A program made the translations under genes and the position numbers. The notes beneath the pieces are model-generated. The model had not been told where the DNA came from. It did no database searches and saw only the letters and a program-made list of their open reading frames with translations. Positions 61,773 to 64,000 of a stretch of DNA of 64,000 bases are shown piece after piece; positions within the stretch are counted from its first letter, which is position 1; each line of letters starts with the position of its first letter. The stretch covers positions 1,364,001-1,428,000 of the forward strand of contig NZ_JAMBOC010000001.1 in NCBI RefSeq assembly GCF_023715405.1, given 5' to 3'. This DNA is from Solibacillus isronensis. Its GTDB lineage: Bacteria; Bacillota; Bacilli; Bacillales_A; Planococcaceae.

Positions 61773-64000
61773 TTACGCTTGTAGTTGCGCGTAAATATCT
61801 TTCCAAACAGCTAAGCGACTTTCTTCTTGAAGTAATAAACGTTCTGTTTCAATCTGCTCGACTGCCTGTTCAAGCATATGCTGGCGCAATCCTTCTGCCT
61901 CAATGGCGATGTAGCTTCCCGCCCATTCCATAATTTTGGCTTTTTCAGCATCCAGATAATTTTGTGCATTTGGTTTTGTTAATTGCTCCAATGCATCGCG
62001 CAATTGCTCTTTCTCGTTCTTTTCAAAGAATGCTTTTACATTTTTAAAGTGGGATTTTACCCCTTCATATGGCGCCGAATCTGTAAATGGACCTGTAAAA
62101 TCCAAAATTTCCGGCTCTTTTGATTCATAGCTTAAAAATGCAAAGCTTGGGTTCAGTTCTTTTAATTCACGTGACTCATCTTTAAACAGTTCCTTCATTT
62201 TCTTCTCAACAAATTGCGCTAAACGGAAGTTCGTTACACGTAATTCCTGAGCGAAGTCAAAGCTTAACGCCTGCAGCACTTCTTTTAATGCTGTTTGCAA
62301 TGCTTGCTGTGCAGGCATTTGCGCGAAAGTGGACGGATTATAGCTTTCACGGTAGAAGTCCGGATAGCGGTAGTACACACGTTGCAGTACATAGTATAAC
62401 AGTTCATCCAGCTCTTGCTTTGTTTCACTTTCAAGCATGGCTGTCTGAGTTGACTGGAACTTGGAGCGCACTAGCTTTTCCAAATGAGCCAATTCTTCAA
62501 GACGCTCATCTTTACGTTTCAGGTTTTCTTCAGTTTGTGTAATTAAATCATTCAGACGTGCTTCTGTTTTATCCACTTCTTCTTGAAGTGCCTGTACCGC
62601 AATTCCCATCAGTTCATCATTCAGGAAGTGATGGAATGCATCTTCAAATGGTGCCATACCTGACTGATGCTCGAGCTGATCCTGCTTTTCTTTTAAGGCC
62701 AGTAAACTCGATACTCCGTACAGTCTTGGGAAACGGATACCGAAGCGTTGTAGCTCTGAACGAACATAGCCTTTTACTTCTTCCTCTTCTTCCATTGTAG
62801 AAGCCAAGTCAATCGCATTTACGATAAAGAACATTTTATCCAGTTCAAACGCATCTTTTACTCGTCCTAGCTGGATTAAGAACTCACGGTCCGCTTTTGC
62901 AAATGCATGGTTGTAGTACGTAATGAAAAGAATGGCATCGGCATTTCGAATATAATCGAACGCTACACCAGTATGACGTGCGTTGATTGAATCGGCACCC
63001 GGCGTATCTACTAATGTTACACCCATACGCGTTAGTGGTGAATCGAAGTAGAAATCGATATTGTCCACGAAACAAGAACGGTTTTCCTGTGCTACGTACT
63101 TTTCAAAATCATGGCGGTTAACACGTAATGTCGTTCCCAATTTTGTGATGAATGTTTCATAACCTTCCGAATACGCACGGATAAATGATTTATGAACATT
63201 CAGGCGCTCATCTGTTAATGGAACAGCCAGCCCTTCATCTGCACGATCATACGCTTCTTTTAGTGAAGATACTTGAAGGCCAATCGCTGCATACGAACCT
63301 TGAATATCTTCAAGTAGCTGCGCTTCATTTTTCAGATGAACATCGGCTGTTTCATGCGGATGTTCCGGTGAGACAGGACGGATTTTATTGATCGCTGCTG
63401 TCGTCGGGTTTGGTGATACAGGTAATACGCGCTCACCCATCAATGCATTTGAAAAGCTTGACTTACCCGCACTGAATGCTCCGAATAAGGCAATCGTAAA
63501 GTCGCGTTTTTGCAGACGTTCCACTTTTTTCGTCAAGAAGCTGGAAACTTCTTTGAAGCCTTGAACATCTTTAATAATATGCGCCGTCTTCAATGCTTTT
63601 TCAGTTACTTTATCAACATTCAAACCTGAACCCACTTTTTCCTGCGTTTGTTCAGCAGCAATTTCTGTTTCTTGACCCTTTAACTGCAGCATCGATTCAT
63701 CAAATGGACGAATATCTTTCAATGCCTGCTCATGCTCACGCTTCCAGTTTTCCAAATGAATTTTGGATTCCGCGCGAACTTCATTGGAAACTTGTTTCAT
63801 TAATGTATTGCTGAAAGCCTGGAATATCTCAATTTGCAGTATATGCTGAAGCGCATGCACTTTTTCGGACATTGCATTAATTTTAAGCTTAACAGGTGCT
63901 GCTGCTTCACGCGCAACCTGTTCCAATGTATCTTTTTGCTCTAGCTTCCATGCATCCGTTGTTTGAATAAAGTAACGTTTTGTCGCATCTGAAACACGAT
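61773..64000 (-). CDS. Dynamin-family GTPase (DynA-like), 5' end beyond window
   Basis: The frame is open to the right edge (about 742 residues visible), so the N-terminus is missing. The G1 loop GAFSAGKSSFSNALMG, G2 Thr in NPTTAAINK, G3 DTPGAD and NAIDLAS are intact. A long helical stalk follows, and the visible part has one GTPase module. In B. subtilis DynA two such modules are fused, and the upstream part may hold the other. DynA tethers and fuses membranes and helps cells survive pore formation and phage attack. The rhodanese gene follows at 14 nt. Confidence 0.9.
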   Translation of the reverse strand, partial: RVSDATKRYFIQTTDAWKLEQKDTLEQVAREAAAPVKLKINAMSEKVHALQHILQIEIFQAFSNTLMKQVSNEVRAESKIHLENWKREHEQALKDIRPFDESMLQLKGQETEIAAEQTQEKVGSGLNVDKVTEKALKTAHIIKDVQGFKEVSSFLTKKVERLQKRDFTIALFGAFSAGKSSFSNALMGERVLPVSPNPTTAAINKIRPVSPEHPHETADVHLKNEAQLLEDIQGSYAAIGLQVSSLKEAYDRADEGLAVPLTDERLNVHKSFIRAYSEGYETFITKLGTTLRVNRHDFEKYVAQENRSCFVDNIDFYFDSPLTRMGVTLVDTPGADSINARHTGVAFDYIRNADAILFITYYNHAFAKADREFLIQLGRVKDAFELDKMFFIVNAIDLASTMEEEEEVKGYVRSELQRFGIRFPRLYGVSSLLALKEKQDQLEHQSGMAPFEDAFHHFLNDELMGIAVQALQEEVDKTEARLNDLITQTEENLKRKDERLEELAHLEKLVRSKFQSTQTAMLESETKQELDELLYYVLQRVYYRYPDFYRESYNPSTFAQMPAQQALQTALKEVLQALSFDFAQELRVTNFRLAQFVEKKMKELFKDESRELKELNPSFAFLSYESKEPEILDFTGPFTDSAPYEGVKSHFKNVKAFFEKNEKEQLRDALEQLTKPNAQNYLDAEKAKIMEWAGSYIAIEAEGLRQHMLEQAVEQIETERLLLQEESRLAVWKDIYAQLQA

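Overview
The window is low-GC Gram-positive chromosome. The genes have strong AGGAGG-type ribosome binding sites and canonical sigma-A promoters, and many end in intrinsic terminators. Gene content (CvfC, YfmR, CoaW, NhaC, a DynA-type dynamin, LtaS, R2lox, perfect CcpA cre sites) points to Bacillales. Planococcaceae such as Solibacillus or Lysinibacillus is my best guess, which is inference and not a database result. I see no rRNA, tRNA, phage, insertion sequence or CRISPR array. Both ends of the window cut through genes.

Layout. 0-20 kb is mostly housekeeping: CvfC, the translation ABC-F factor YfmR and an HD hydrolase; fhs; a cold-shock protein; a CoaB-like protein with a LysR regulator and a divergent EamA exporter; a SEC-C protein; an RNase HI-like protein; a MarR/MFS pair; CoaW; an exonuclease; and two alpha/beta hydrolases. 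Two extras lie between these genes: a probable small structured RNA at about 12.0-12.2 kb and an internally deleted argS remnant at 19.6-19.7 kb.

20.8-37.1 kb is one co-directional catabolic block of 15 minus-strand genes. It holds an acyl-CoA ligase, a CoA transferase of each of two unrelated families, two acyl-CoA dehydrogenases, two thiolases, an iron alcohol dehydrogenase and an aldehyde dehydrogenase. It also carries two stereochemically distinct hydratase/dehydrogenase sets: crotonase plus an HSD10-like SDR, and a MaoC-type pair plus an MFE-2-like SDR. An R2-like ligand-binding oxidase (R2lox) lies in the middle. Together these could oxidise a substrate to an alcohol, aldehyde and acid, activate it with CoA, and run beta-oxidation. 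No local regulator is present, but a perfect CcpA cre site precedes one acyl-CoA dehydrogenase.

37.5-64 kb returns to core functions: LtaS; an ABC-F protein preceded by a 43-codon leader ORF and an attenuator; a squalene/phytoene synthase-family enzyme; D-serine dehydratase and a YqxD protein that seems to lack a normal start codon; NADP-type glutamate dehydrogenase with a cre site; a universal stress protein; PurC; NhaC; PadR/DUF2812 with twin operators; a CPA2 antiporter whose leader contains a terminator; patatin; PepF; malic enzyme; a membrane-anchored serine protease; a Pit phosphate system; an MBL hydrolase; a sulfurtransferase; and a dynamin.

The least explained features are a dispersed 21-bp-period repeat family with two copies (42.1 kb and 57.7 kb) that share a conserved head sequence, the candidate small RNA, the ABC-F attenuator, and the R2lox catabolic cluster.
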